NCBI GenBank assembly: GCA_046542305.1
Contig: JBKHBQ010000078.1
Coordinates: 1-15,097, forward strand
Direction of reading: 5' to 3'
Origin: JBKHBQ01 sp046542305
Lineage (GTDB): Bacteria; Bacteroidota; Bacteroidia; Bacteroidales; 4484-276
DNA length: 15,097 nucleotides
The notes under the pieces were generated by a model. It saw only the letters and a list, made by a program, of their open reading frames with translations. It did no database searches and was not told where the DNA came from. The translations under genes and the position numbers were made by a program. Below are positions 1-7,040 of the stretch, in pieces (position 1 is the stretch's first letter; the number at the start of each line of letters is the position of its first letter).

Positions 1-110
1 GTAAAGTTAAAATTTTTCACCTTAACCTCTGGTATGAATAACGGGGGGTATTATAGACTACTTTGTTTATCCATTCTAATTAATGTCATTTATCTGTTCA
101 AGCGCTGGCT

Positions 111-148
111 AAAAATAGGCTCTTTTGCTTGCGAAGCAATAGCCTTTT
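111..148. terminator. Terminator-like hairpin, possibly bidirectional
   Basis: AGGCT (117-121) pairs with AGCCT (141-145), and inside it TTGCTT (125-130) pairs with AAGCAA (134-139) around a GCG loop, giving 11 base pairs with a small internal loop. The plus strand continues into TTTT (145-148). On the minus strand the stem is followed by ATTTTT (rc of 111-116), so it could stop transcription from either side. The gene it serves is not clear: the AbgT-family stop codon is over 400 bases away. Confidence 0.4.
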
Positions 149-538
149 GCGTTGGTGCAAGCAAATGTCCCTGTTTGAGCGTTGGCCTTATTCGCATGAA
201 GCACAAAAATGTTTGTAAGCGCTTATAAGCATTTACAACCGGGAAATCTTTCTTTAAAAGAATCTGTGGTTCTGCATTCATCATTCATTTATTTTTGAAG
301 GTGGACCCACAACTAAAATCTTCGGAGAATCCCAACCAACAAACCGGGGCCAATCATTTTCATTTTCCATAGCTAAGACGTTTTTGACGGGCTAAAATAA
401 AAAATTCCGTGAAAACATGCAGCCGTTGTGATAAAGTTTTGTAAAAACATTGCGAAATATCCCGTGCTTTATGCGTGGCACCGGGGATGTTTTTAATCTG
501 CAGCGGATGTGCCGTTGCAGGAAGTGCCTTAAAGACGA

Positions 539-569
539 CAGGCGTCCCGCAGACCATGCGGGATGCCTG
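539..569 (-). terminator. Hairpin just downstream of the AbgT-family gene
   Basis: A 12-base inverted repeat (539-550 and 558-569) with a 7-base loop begins 13 bases after the stop codon of the transporter gene. Eleven of 12 positions pair in the minus-strand RNA (one A-C mismatch), and the twelfth would be a G-U pair in plus-strand RNA. No strong U tract follows, only a short CTTT, so it may protect the transcript 3' end or be a weak terminator instead of a classical one. Confidence 0.4.
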
Positions 570-582
570 CCGGAGTTGCAGC

Positions 583-2139
583 TTATGGCAGATGAACCGG
601 GCCGTCGGGACCCAGCGGAATGCCCACCAGCATCCATACCACCAATAAGGCCGACCACGTAATAAACAGCAGTGCCGAATACGGGATCATGGTGGAAATG
701 ATGGTTCCGATGCCGTATTTCTCGTCGTATTTCTGGGCAAAGGTTACGATCAGCGCGAAATAGCTCATCATGGGCGTAACAAGGTTGGTGACCGAATCGC
801 CGATTCTGAAGGCAGCCTGCGTTAATCCGGGGTGGTAGGCCGGATCGATAAGCATGAGCATCGGGATAAATACCGGCGCCATGATGGCCCATTTTGCCGA
901 AGCCGAGCCCATAAACAAGTTGATGATGGCCGACAGGGTAATGAATCCGACGATGAGCACGGGGCCCGTCAGTCCGATGTGCTGAAGCCCGTCGGCGCCT
1001 TTGATGGCGAAGATGATCCCCAGGTTGGAGTAATTGAAGAAGTACACAAACTGTGCGGCGAAAAACACCAGCACGATGTAGCCGGCCATGCCACTCATCG
1101 ACTTTGTGATGTGCCGCACCAGATCCTTGTCGTTTTTGATGGACTTCACCACAATGCCGTACACCAGACCGGGGATAAAGAAAAAGATCATGATCCCGAT
1201 GATGATTCCGTTGAAGAACGGTGAATTAAGCACTTCCTTGGTTTCGGGATTCCGCAGCAGGCCGTTTTCAGGGATCACGGAAATGGCCAGCAGGGCCACG
1301 GTGAACAGAAAAGCTGCCCCGGCCCAATTCAGGCCTTTCTTCTCCGTGTCGGTCAATTGCTGAATGTCTATTTTTTCAGCAGGGCCATCGTATTTGCCCA
1401 GCCGCGGCTCCACGATTTTTTCGGTGACCCAGGTTCCGACGATGACCACCAGAAAACTTGAAACAAACATAAAATAGTAGTTCACGGCGGGATTGACGCT
1501 GATACCGGGCTGTATCATTTCGGCGGCCGATTCGGATATTCCGGCCAGGATAGGATCGATGGAGCCGATAAAGAAATTGGAACCAAAGCCGCCGCTGACG
1601 CCCACAAACGCAGCAGCCAGTCCGGCCATGGGGTGCCGTCCCAAAGCGTGAAAGATCATCGCGCCAAGCGGAATAAGCACCACGTACCCGGCTTCGCTGG
1701 CCAGGTGGGAGATAATACCGGCAAGCACGATTGCCGCGGTGATGAATTTCTTTGGGGATTTCAGCACCAGCGCCCTGATCATGATGGTGAACAATCCGGA
1801 GCCTTCGGCCACCCCGATGCCGATCATTACCACCAGCACATAGCCCAGCGGAGGGAAAAACAGGAAGTTATCCAAAATATTGGTGTACATCCATCTGATC
1901 CCATCGGGCGCAAGTAAGCTCCGGGCGCTGATCACCGTGCCGTCGACAGGGTGCTGTGCGCTTACATTAAACAAATAGCCGGCTACGGATAACAATATGA
2001 CCAACCCTGCCAGTCCTGCAAAAATGGTTGCCGGGTGGGGCAGGCGGTTTCCAACGATTTCTATAAAATCCAACGCCCTGGTGAAGGCCGCGGCAAAGAA
2101 ACCCTTCTTCTTTTTCTTCTTCTTAGTGTCTTCTTTCAT
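583..2139 (-). CDS. AbgT-family transporter
   Basis: This gene encodes a 518-residue inner-membrane protein of the AbgT family. Its characterised members import p-aminobenzoyl-glutamate or export antimetabolites such as sulfonamides. The family signature is clear: MGSASAKWAIMAPVF at about residues 410-424, and GDSVTNLVTPMMSY at 447-460. These correspond to the conserved re-entrant hairpin and substrate region of AbgT proteins. About nine to eleven hydrophobic segments span residues 38-510, and the length is close to the usual 500-520. The N terminus carries seven consecutive lysines (6-12), a cytoplasmic anchor typical of positive-inside topology. The ATG at 2139 is the first sensible start, and a promoter candidate lies upstream. 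It stands alone, divergent from the small DUF2892-type gene. Which substrate it moves, and in which direction, cannot be read from the sequence; with no folate or peptidase gene beside it, the AbgT name should be taken as family membership only. Confidence 0.93.
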   Translation of the reverse strand: MKEDTKKKKKKKGFFAAAFTRALDFIEIVGNRLPHPATIFAGLAGLVILLSVAGYLFNVSAQHPVDGTVISARSLLAPDGIRWMYTNILDNFLFFPPLGYVLVVMIGIGVAEGSGLFTIMIRALVLKSPKKFITAAIVLAGIISHLASEAGYVVLIPLGAMIFHALGRHPMAGLAAAFVGVSGGFGSNFFIGSIDPILAGISESAAEMIQPGISVNPAVNYYFMFVSSFLVVIVGTWVTEKIVEPRLGKYDGPAEKIDIQQLTDTEKKGLNWAGAAFLFTVALLAISVIPENGLLRNPETKEVLNSPFFNGIIIGIMIFFFIPGLVYGIVVKSIKNDKDLVRHITKSMSGMAGYIVLVFFAAQFVYFFNYSNLGIIFAIKGADGLQHIGLTGPVLIVGFITLSAIINLFMGSASAKWAIMAPVFIPMLMLIDPAYHPGLTQAAFRIGDSVTNLVTPMMSYFALIVTFAQKYDEKYGIGTIISTMIPYSALLFITWSALLVVWMLVGIPLGPDGPVHLP

Positions 2140-2208
2140 TTACAATAGTTTTTCGGATGAATATGTGTAGTTATTTATTTACATGCATCAGATTTTCAAC
2201 CCCGGCGG

Positions 2209-2243
2209 CAAAAATATTAAAAAAGAAATGCCCCGGAAGGAAA
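2209..2243 (-). promoter_or_regulatory. Candidate promoter of the AbgT-family gene
   Basis: On the minus strand TATTTTTG (rc of 2209-2216) matches the Bacteroidota -7 consensus TAnnTTTG exactly. A TTTC at 2240-2243 (three of four to TTTG) lies 23 bases upstream. Transcription would begin near 2202, giving a leader of about 60 bases. The -33 match is weak, so the assignment rests mostly on the -7 box. Confidence 0.35.
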
Positions 2244-2256
2244 AATGATTTTCCTT
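2237..2256. promoter_or_regulatory. Perfect 8-bp palindrome over the -33 region
   Basis: AAGGAAAA (2237-2244) and TTTTCCTT (2249-2256) form a perfect inverted repeat with a 4-base spacer. It overlaps where the -33 element of the AbgT-family promoter should be, so it could be an operator. It could equally be a hairpin in a plus-strand transcript. No regulator is identified. Confidence 0.25.
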
Positions 2257-2259
2257 TCT

Positions 2260-2575
2260 TTGCAGCTTTATGCGTCGAAAAAGGCAGTTTATGAGCGCTT
2301 TATATATTGCAGGGTTAATGGCCGGAATGCCTGTAACACGCTCCCGGGCGGCGGAATGAGGGTATGAATGATGCCCTTATATAACTCCCGCACACGGGGC
2401 AGGGACCGTGGAAAAAACCCTCAGCAGGTTGTTGAAAAACTTTCCCGCCCGGCAGGGTTTCAGCCGGCGGCCTGCCTCGCCAGGCCGCAGCGATGGCGGG
2501 CCTGCCCCTACGTATCGAAGCAACGATCTCCGTTACCGCCGGCCCCTTCCCGGTGAGTGGCACAAATATTGCCCC
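2260..2575. other. Gap between divergent genes, GC-rich 3' half
   Basis: No supported gene lies here. The reading frame of the downstream DUF2892-type gene stays open back to a GTG at 2408, but the translated stretch is arginine- and proline-rich and does not look like part of the family. The second half (about 2440-2550) is strongly GC-rich and contains the palindromic element listed separately. No plus-strand TAnnTTTG promoter could be found for the small gene. Confidence 0.4.
2467..2488. repeat. GC-rich palindromic intergenic element
   Basis: GCGGCCTG (2467-2474) and CAGGCCGC (2481-2488) form a perfect 8-bp stem with a 6-base loop. The 11-mer CCTGCCTCGCC at 2471-2481 recurs exactly at 3160-3170 on the other side of the small DUF2892-type gene. 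Such short palindromic GC-rich elements look like members of an interspersed intergenic repeat family, which would need the rest of the genome to confirm. Confidence 0.35.
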
Positions 2576-2599
2576 ATGCATGCCAAAAAAAACACTATC

Positions 2600-2995
2600 A
2601 TGATATCTTTTAAACCAGGCAAAGACAGGGTAAGAAGTTCGACATCTGACAGCATCAATGCAGAAATCGACCGGCAAATAAACGAACGCATCGCACGCTA
2701 TGCTTCATCGGACGAGGCGGCTATAAAAAACCGGATTAAGGAACTGGATAAGGAATGGGACATTGAAAGAACCCTTGAAATAAACGCAGCTTCCTTTGCG
2801 CTGGCCGGCGTAATTTTAGGAGCGACCGTGAATAAAAAATGGCTGATACTTCCGGGCATCGTCACCACGTTTTTGGCACAACATGCCCTCCAGGGCTGGT
2901 GTCCGCCTTTGCCATTGTTCAGGAAATTCAAAATCCGCACGCGCAAGGAAATCGACAAGGAGCGCTACGCACTTGTGGAATTACTAAAGAAGTAG
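2600..2995 (+). CDS. Small DUF2892-type membrane protein
   Basis: This is the only plus-strand gene I support: 131 residues from the ATG at 2600, or 139 from an in-frame ATG at 2576. The N-terminal 55 residues are charged and probably helical, with an aspartate- and arginine-rich stretch reading KELDKEWDIERTLE at about 47-60. Two hydrophobic segments follow (about 62-77 and 80-97). The C-terminal part has the LAQHALQGWCPPLPL signature and then a charged tail with EIDKERYAL. I recognise this arrangement from proteins annotated as DUF2892 or YgaP-like transmembrane domain. Their function is unknown; in YgaP the domain is attached to a rhodanese, which is absent here. The start is uncertain because no ribosome binding site precedes either ATG. 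Both flanking gaps carry related GC-rich palindromes, and the gene points toward hemH, so it is not part of the heme run. Confidence 0.8.
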   Translation: MISFKPGKDRVRSSTSDSINAEIDRQINERIARYASSDEAAIKNRIKELDKEWDIERTLEINAASFALAGVILGATVNKKWLILPGIVTTFLAQHALQGWCPPLPLFRKFKIRTRKEIDKERYALVELLKK

Positions 2996-3159
2996 GGAAA
3001 GGATGCGGCGAACAACTGACCGGTAAACATTTTTGTCACCCGAGCTGATACTTTGTGTGGGCGCTTGCCGCGCACGACCGGCTTTTCGATCGCCACCACA
3101 CTGCTGCGCTGCAAACCATTCAGGCATAACCTCCCTGCCTCAACGAGGCGGACATCAAA

Positions 3160-3213
3160 CCTGCCTCGCCTGCGGCTCAGCCCGCTTCGCTGAATAGTGG
3201 CGAGCAGGGCAGG
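3160..3213. repeat. GC-rich palindromic element between convergent genes
   Basis: CCTGC (3160-3164) pairs with GCAGG (3209-3213) and CTCGCC (3165-3170) with GGCGAG (3199-3204), with a 4-base bulge (3205-3208) on one side and a 28-base loop that itself contains complementary GC runs. A smaller hairpin GCCTC-AAC-GAGGC precedes it near 3137-3149. The element starts 23 bases beyond the hemH stop codon and lies between two convergent genes. It may act as a transcription end for both. It shares an 11-mer with the element at 2467-2488. Confidence 0.4.
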
Positions 3214-3236
3214 CTTAAAACCTCGGATATCGCACA

Positions 3237-4280
3237 TCAACCTCCTCTCCCCAATTCAGACGCTTCCGGGCTGCCACCCTCCCCCAGCATTTCAATCACC
3301 GCCTCCACCCAAAAATCTTCGCTGTTGAGGCTTTCCACCAATTGAAGTTTTTCACCGCCGGATTTTTCGAATAATTCGTTGTATTCGAACCCGATCTCCA
3401 CGGTGGTTTCGAGGCAGTCGGCCACAAAGGACGGTGCCACCACCAGCAGCTTGCGGATGCCTTTTTCAGCAAGTTTAGCAATGGTTTCATCGATAAATGG
3501 CGTCATCCAGTTTTTGCTGAGGCGCGACTGGAACGCGGTGGAGCATTTCTCCGGTGGCAGGCCAAGTTTGGCAACCAGCAGTCGCGTGGTGGCATAGCAC
3601 TGGGCGCGGTAGCACAACCTGCCATGCGCCGGCATGGCGGTTTCGCAGCGGCAGTTTTCAATCCGCACCTCAGGATGGATTTTGTTGATCTGCCGGTCGG
3701 GCAGTCCGTGATAGGAAAACAGGATGTGATCGAAGGTTTCGGGCTGATAGGCATTGATCCGTTTTGCGAAAGCATCCACAAAGGCCGGATGATCATAAAA
3801 CTGACTGATGATATGCAGTGATGGCATGGCCTGCCGGCTGTCAATCTGCTTCACGGCGGCCTCCACCACCGAACCTGTGGTTGATGAAGCGTGCTGCGGA
3901 TACAACGGAAGCAGCACGAGCTGTTCGTAATTCTTTTCCAATACTTCATCCAGCACCTTTCGCAGCGAGGGATTCCCATAGCGCATGGCGCCAAAAAAAT
4001 CCGTTTCCGGTCCGGAGCGTTGCTGCAGTTTTGCGGTGAGATCGTTGAGGTGCAGCAGCAAGGGCGATCCTTTCTCCGTCCAGAGCCGGCGGTACAGTTT
4101 GGTGGATTTGGGCGCGCGAAACGGCACGATGATGAGATTGACCAGCATTTTCTGCAGGAGCCACGGCAGGTCGATCACGCGGCGGTCGTTGAGGAATTCG
4201 GAAAGATATTGGCGCACCTGCCTCACCTCCGCTTTGTCGGGGGTGCCCACATTCACCAGTATGACAGCTTTTTTACCCAT
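3237..4280 (-). CDS. hemH: Ferrochelatase HemH
   Basis: HemH inserts Fe2+ into protoporphyrin IX to make protoheme, the last step of the protoporphyrin branch, at or near the inner membrane. The 347-residue product has the family landmarks: NVGTPDK at 10-16, YPQHASSTTG at 127-136, the catalytic-site histidine in FSYHGLP (His191), CYRAQCYATTR at 223-233, AFQSRLSK at 249-256, and the acidic helix VADCLETTVEIG at 286-297 with Glu291 and Glu295. Length is typical. Cysteines 210, 212, 223 and 228 form a cluster; some bacterial ferrochelatases hold a [2Fe-2S] centre, but whether these residues do so cannot be decided here. The start codon overlaps the end of hemG by 8 bases, so translation is probably coupled, and HemH is the last product of the five-gene run. 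The C-terminal dozen residues are glycine- and serine-rich and probably disordered. Confidence 0.95.
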   Translation of the reverse strand: MGKKAVILVNVGTPDKAEVRQVRQYLSEFLNDRRVIDLPWLLQKMLVNLIIVPFRAPKSTKLYRRLWTEKGSPLLLHLNDLTAKLQQRSGPETDFFGAMRYGNPSLRKVLDEVLEKNYEQLVLLPLYPQHASSTTGSVVEAAVKQIDSRQAMPSLHIISQFYDHPAFVDAFAKRINAYQPETFDHILFSYHGLPDRQINKIHPEVRIENCRCETAMPAHGRLCYRAQCYATTRLLVAKLGLPPEKCSTAFQSRLSKNWMTPFIDETIAKLAEKGIRKLLVVAPSFVADCLETTVEIGFEYNELFEKSGGEKLQLVESLNSEDFWVEAVIEMLGEGGSPEASELGRGG

Positions 4281-5661
4281 TGGATTGTTCGATCAGGGAA
4301 TCGGCAATGATGCGGCCCTGCTTTACGCGGTCGGCAATGCCGATGCCGTCGCGGATGTTGCCGGCCAGCAAAAGCCCCGGATATTCTTTTTCGATGCGGA
4401 TGATGCGGGCCAGCCTTTCCTCCGAGGATCGCTCGTACTGCGGGATGGCATGCGGGTACCTGAAAATGTGTAGCATGTCGGGTGCGGCTTTTTCCTGCAT
4501 CATCTTATGAATTTCTTCAAGCACCAGCTTTCTGACCTCTTCATCTGATAAGTCAAAAAGCTCCGGTCTTTTCATCCCGCCAAGGAACACCGACAGCAGC
4601 GCACCGCCTTCGGGCGCCCGTCCTTCAAAAATCGCCGACGGGAAAAGGATGCCGAGCACTTCACGCTTTTCCTTTCCCGGAACCAGTCCGCCGAAGGCCT
4701 GCAACGGAATGCCCGACCATTTTTTATATCCGGCCACCGCCTGTATCACACGGGCATAGCGGAGCTGTGTGACGGGCGAGAGCAGAGCCGCGTCGAGAAA
4801 CGGCAACAAATCCGGGAGGGCGTATGCTCCCACCGTGGTAATCACCTTTTCGGCCTGGATCAGCACCTTTTCTTGTCCGTCGTTTTTCACGGAACACAGG
4901 AACCCGTTTTCCGAAGGATGCACGGTCACAGCATCCGTGCCGGTGATGATGTTGTCAGGGTCGATGGATCCCGCCATGGCGTGGATCAGATTTGCCAGCC
5001 CGCCCCTCACCGAAAATACATCTTTGGTTGCCTTTTCTTCGCGTATGTCCTTTGGTTCTTTTCGTTTTTTGATGGCGCCGCCGATGAAGCTGCCGTAGTT
5101 CTGCTCCAGCCGGTAAAGCTTTGGCAGGGCAAAACGTGTGATGAGGCTGCCGGGATCGCCGGCGTAGATCCCTGAGATAAACGGGTCGACCGCATAATCC
5201 AGAAAACTCTGCCCCATCCTGCGGATGACCAGTTGGGCCACGCTCTCATACGGATCGGTGCCGGCTTTGCGGAAGGGCTCGCCCAGGATGCGCAGCTTGT
5301 CCTTCATGCTGAACAACGGGGTGGTTACGCCGCCGATCAACCCGGATGGCAACGCGTGCCAGCGTCCGTATTTCCAAATCCAGCGTTGTTTGGCGGCCTG
5401 GTTGGCAATCTCGGGATTGCATTTATCGCCGAGATCGTCGAAAAGTTCCACCAGCTCGGGTGTGGACAACACTCCGGTATTGGGGCCGGTTTCGTAAGTA
5501 AAGCCGTTTTCGGTGCGGGTTTGGATGACGCCGCCGGGTTCGGGATTCTTATCCACCAGCATTACCTGCTTACCGGCTTTCTTCAGGTAAAAGCCAAGCG
5601 TAAGGCCGGTGAGGCCGGCGCCGATAATGAGATATATCGTTTTTTGCTTTTGTTCCATCAT
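4273..5661 (-). CDS. hemG: Protoporphyrinogen oxidase, HemY type
   Basis: This flavoprotein takes electrons from protoporphyrinogen IX to give protoporphyrin IX, the substrate of the next gene product. The 462-residue protein opens with a Rossmann FAD-binding motif, LIIGAGLTGLTLGFYLKKAG (about 11-30), followed by a glycine pair in PEPGGVIQT and ETGPNTG. It ends with the second FAD-contact motif, AGNIRDGIGIADRVKQG. This is the monoamine-oxidase-like fold of HemY or PgoX, not the short flavodoxin-like HemG of Escherichia coli, though hemG is the name commonly used in Bacteroidota. The family often uses oxygen as acceptor; here it sits beside an oxygen-independent HemN, so another acceptor is possible. 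The chosen ATG at 5661 shares one base with the hemN stop (TGATG); a TTG three bases earlier and an ATG three bases later are alternatives. A coproporphyrinogen oxidase activity, as in Gram-positive bacteria, cannot be excluded from sequence alone, but the HemN partner argues against it. Confidence 0.92.
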   Translation of the reverse strand: MMEQKQKTIYLIIGAGLTGLTLGFYLKKAGKQVMLVDKNPEPGGVIQTRTENGFTYETGPNTGVLSTPELVELFDDLGDKCNPEIANQAAKQRWIWKYGRWHALPSGLIGGVTTPLFSMKDKLRILGEPFRKAGTDPYESVAQLVIRRMGQSFLDYAVDPFISGIYAGDPGSLITRFALPKLYRLEQNYGSFIGGAIKKRKEPKDIREEKATKDVFSVRGGLANLIHAMAGSIDPDNIITGTDAVTVHPSENGFLCSVKNDGQEKVLIQAEKVITTVGAYALPDLLPFLDAALLSPVTQLRYARVIQAVAGYKKWSGIPLQAFGGLVPGKEKREVLGILFPSAIFEGRAPEGGALLSVFLGGMKRPELFDLSDEEVRKLVLEEIHKMMQEKAAPDMLHIFRYPHAIPQYERSSEERLARIIRIEKEYPGLLLAGNIRDGIGIADRVKQGRIIADSLIEQSNG

Positions 5662-7040
5662 CAAACGGTTTTGGAGTATTTGCGGGTTTGACGCCGGTAC
5701 TCCGGATCGATGGCAGATGCAATGTTTCGGATGAACAACGCCCCCGTGGGGGTGACGGTAATTCCTTCCGGCGACAGCCCGATCAGTCCGTCTTTAACAA
5801 ATTCAGCCAGGGCTTGTTCGTCAGGGCGGATGATTTTGAGAAGATCACCGGTTGAAATTCCCATGGCTGCAGCCAGTTTTTCCCAGTTCAGTTGCAGGTT
5901 GCACATCAGTGTGTTGATGCCTTCGCGGATCACCTTTTGATCGAAGGTGAGCTTCAGGCCTTTTTCCACGGGAAGTTTTCCCTGCCCGATCTTTTCGATA
6001 TAGTTGTCGATTTCCTTCACATGCTGCACATATCCGCCGTCGAGCTGGCTGATGGCCGAAACGCCGAAGGCATACACCTGCCCGGTGGTGCGACGCGTGC
6101 AATAGCCCTGGAAGTTGCGGTGAAGCCGGTTGTTTTCGAGGGCCAGATACAACTCGTCGTCAGGCAGCACATAATGATCGAGGCCGATGGGCCGGTAGCC
6201 GGCTTCCTGCAGCACTTCGCGGGAAGCCAGGAACATGTCCATCTTTTCATCTGCCGGAGGCAAACCGCGCTTTTCCAGGATTTGCTGGTTGGGCTTCATC
6301 CACGGCACATGGGCATAGGAAAAAGTCACCAGCCGGTCGGGCCGGATGCGGGCGGCTTTGCGGATGGTTTTGGTGAAACTGGTGACAGTTTGTCCCGGTA
6401 AGCCGTAAATGAAATCGAGGTTCACGCTGATCTGTTCATCCCCCGATTTGATGTATCCGATCAGCTCTTCCGCCGGCATGGCCGAAGGATCGCGGTTCAC
6501 GCCCCTCAGTACATCCGTATCGAAATCCTGAATGCCGAGGCTGAACCGGTTAAATCCGGCCATCTTCAAATCGTCGATATATGCTTTATCGAGATACGCT
6601 GGATTGCACTCGATGGCGATCTCAGGCTGTTCGATAAACTGAAAGCGATCAAAAAACATCCGGTTGATCTCCGCGATCATTTTTGACGGAATGGCATTGG
6701 GCGTGCCGCCGCCGTAATGGATCTGCGAAACGAGGCGGTTCTTGTCGATCCTTTCCGTCACCATGTCGATTTCCTTTTTCAGGGCCTCGATGTAGGGTTC
6801 CACCAGTTTGCCACTGCCGATGTTACAGGCATTGCATCCGCAGTAAAAACAAAGTTTTGCGCAAAACGGAATGTGCACATAAAAAGCCAGGTGTTCAGGT
6901 TCCCCCTGATTGGATGCATCCAGCAGTTCCAGTGCGCTAACTTCCGAAAATCCATCTGCAAAATGATTGGCCGGCGGATAGCTGGTGTAGCGGGGCACCG
7001 GAGTATTGTATTTTTCGAGTAATACGGGATCAAATTTCAT
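5661..7040 (-). CDS. hemN: Oxygen-independent coproporphyrinogen III oxidase
   Basis: HemN is a radical-SAM enzyme that oxidatively decarboxylates two propionates of coproporphyrinogen III to give protoporphyrinogen IX without oxygen. The 459-residue protein begins with the HemN-specific N-terminal segment PRYTSYPPANHF (16-27). It then has the iron-sulfur motif in YVHIPFCAKLCFYCGCN: Cys60, 64, 67 and 69, the CX3CX2CXC pattern that marks true HemN. GGGTP (110-114) contacts SAM. Length matches the family (about 450-460). HemW-like paralogues are shorter and lack the fourth cysteine and the N-terminal segment, so they are unlikely. I chose the ATG at 7040 because homology starts there; the frame stays open further upstream (to 7145), but that part is antisense-frame sequence of the transporter gene. 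The start overlaps the transporter gene by 11 bases, and the stop shares one base with the hemG start. Confidence 0.95.
   Translation of the reverse strand: MKFDPVLLEKYNTPVPRYTSYPPANHFADGFSEVSALELLDASNQGEPEHLAFYVHIPFCAKLCFYCGCNACNIGSGKLVEPYIEALKKEIDMVTERIDKNRLVSQIHYGGGTPNAIPSKMIAEINRMFFDRFQFIEQPEIAIECNPAYLDKAYIDDLKMAGFNRFSLGIQDFDTDVLRGVNRDPSAMPAEELIGYIKSGDEQISVNLDFIYGLPGQTVTSFTKTIRKAARIRPDRLVTFSYAHVPWMKPNQQILEKRGLPPADEKMDMFLASREVLQEAGYRPIGLDHYVLPDDELYLALENNRLHRNFQGYCTRRTTGQVYAFGVSAISQLDGGYVQHVKEIDNYIEKIGQGKLPVEKGLKLTFDQKVIREGINTLMCNLQLNWEKLAAAMGISTGDLLKIIRPDEQALAEFVKDGLIGLSPEGITVTPTGALFIRNIASAIDPEYRRQTRKYSKTV

Larger units (their letters stand above)
1..582. other. Left-edge gap with no convincing gene
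   Basis: This stretch lies downstream of the AbgT-family gene and has no supported coding region. A 64-codon open frame at 34-228 on the plus strand runs straight through a terminator-like hairpin (111-148) and resembles no protein I know. The first 300 bases are AT-rich. Bases 480-580 are GC-richer and hold a second hairpin. An imperfect direct repeat is visible (around 96-111 and 172-187, roughly 12 of 16 bases alike, all differences transitions). I see no tRNA or rRNA. Confidence 0.5.

Noticed and set aside
96..190. GTTGG-containing repeats that could suggest an integron attC site
   Set aside because: The core GTTRRRY and its inverted partner are not both present, and no integrase or cassette gene is nearby.
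34..228. A 64-codon open frame at the left edge
   Set aside because: It crosses a terminator-like hairpin, resembles no known protein and has no promoter or ribosome binding site that I can see.
216..230. Short palindromes TAAGCGCTTA and GCTTATAAGC
   Set aside because: They overlap each other, are only 10 bases long in AT-rich DNA and have no promoter or gene placed sensibly around them.
392..892. A 166-codon minus-strand frame overlapping the end of the AbgT-family gene
   Set aside because: It is out of frame with the clear transporter gene over most of its length and its translation is histidine- and arginine-rich shadow sequence.
2408..2599. GTG start that lengthens the DUF2892-type protein to 195 residues
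   Set aside because: The added stretch is arginine- and proline-rich, runs through a palindromic intergenic element and has no similarity to the family.
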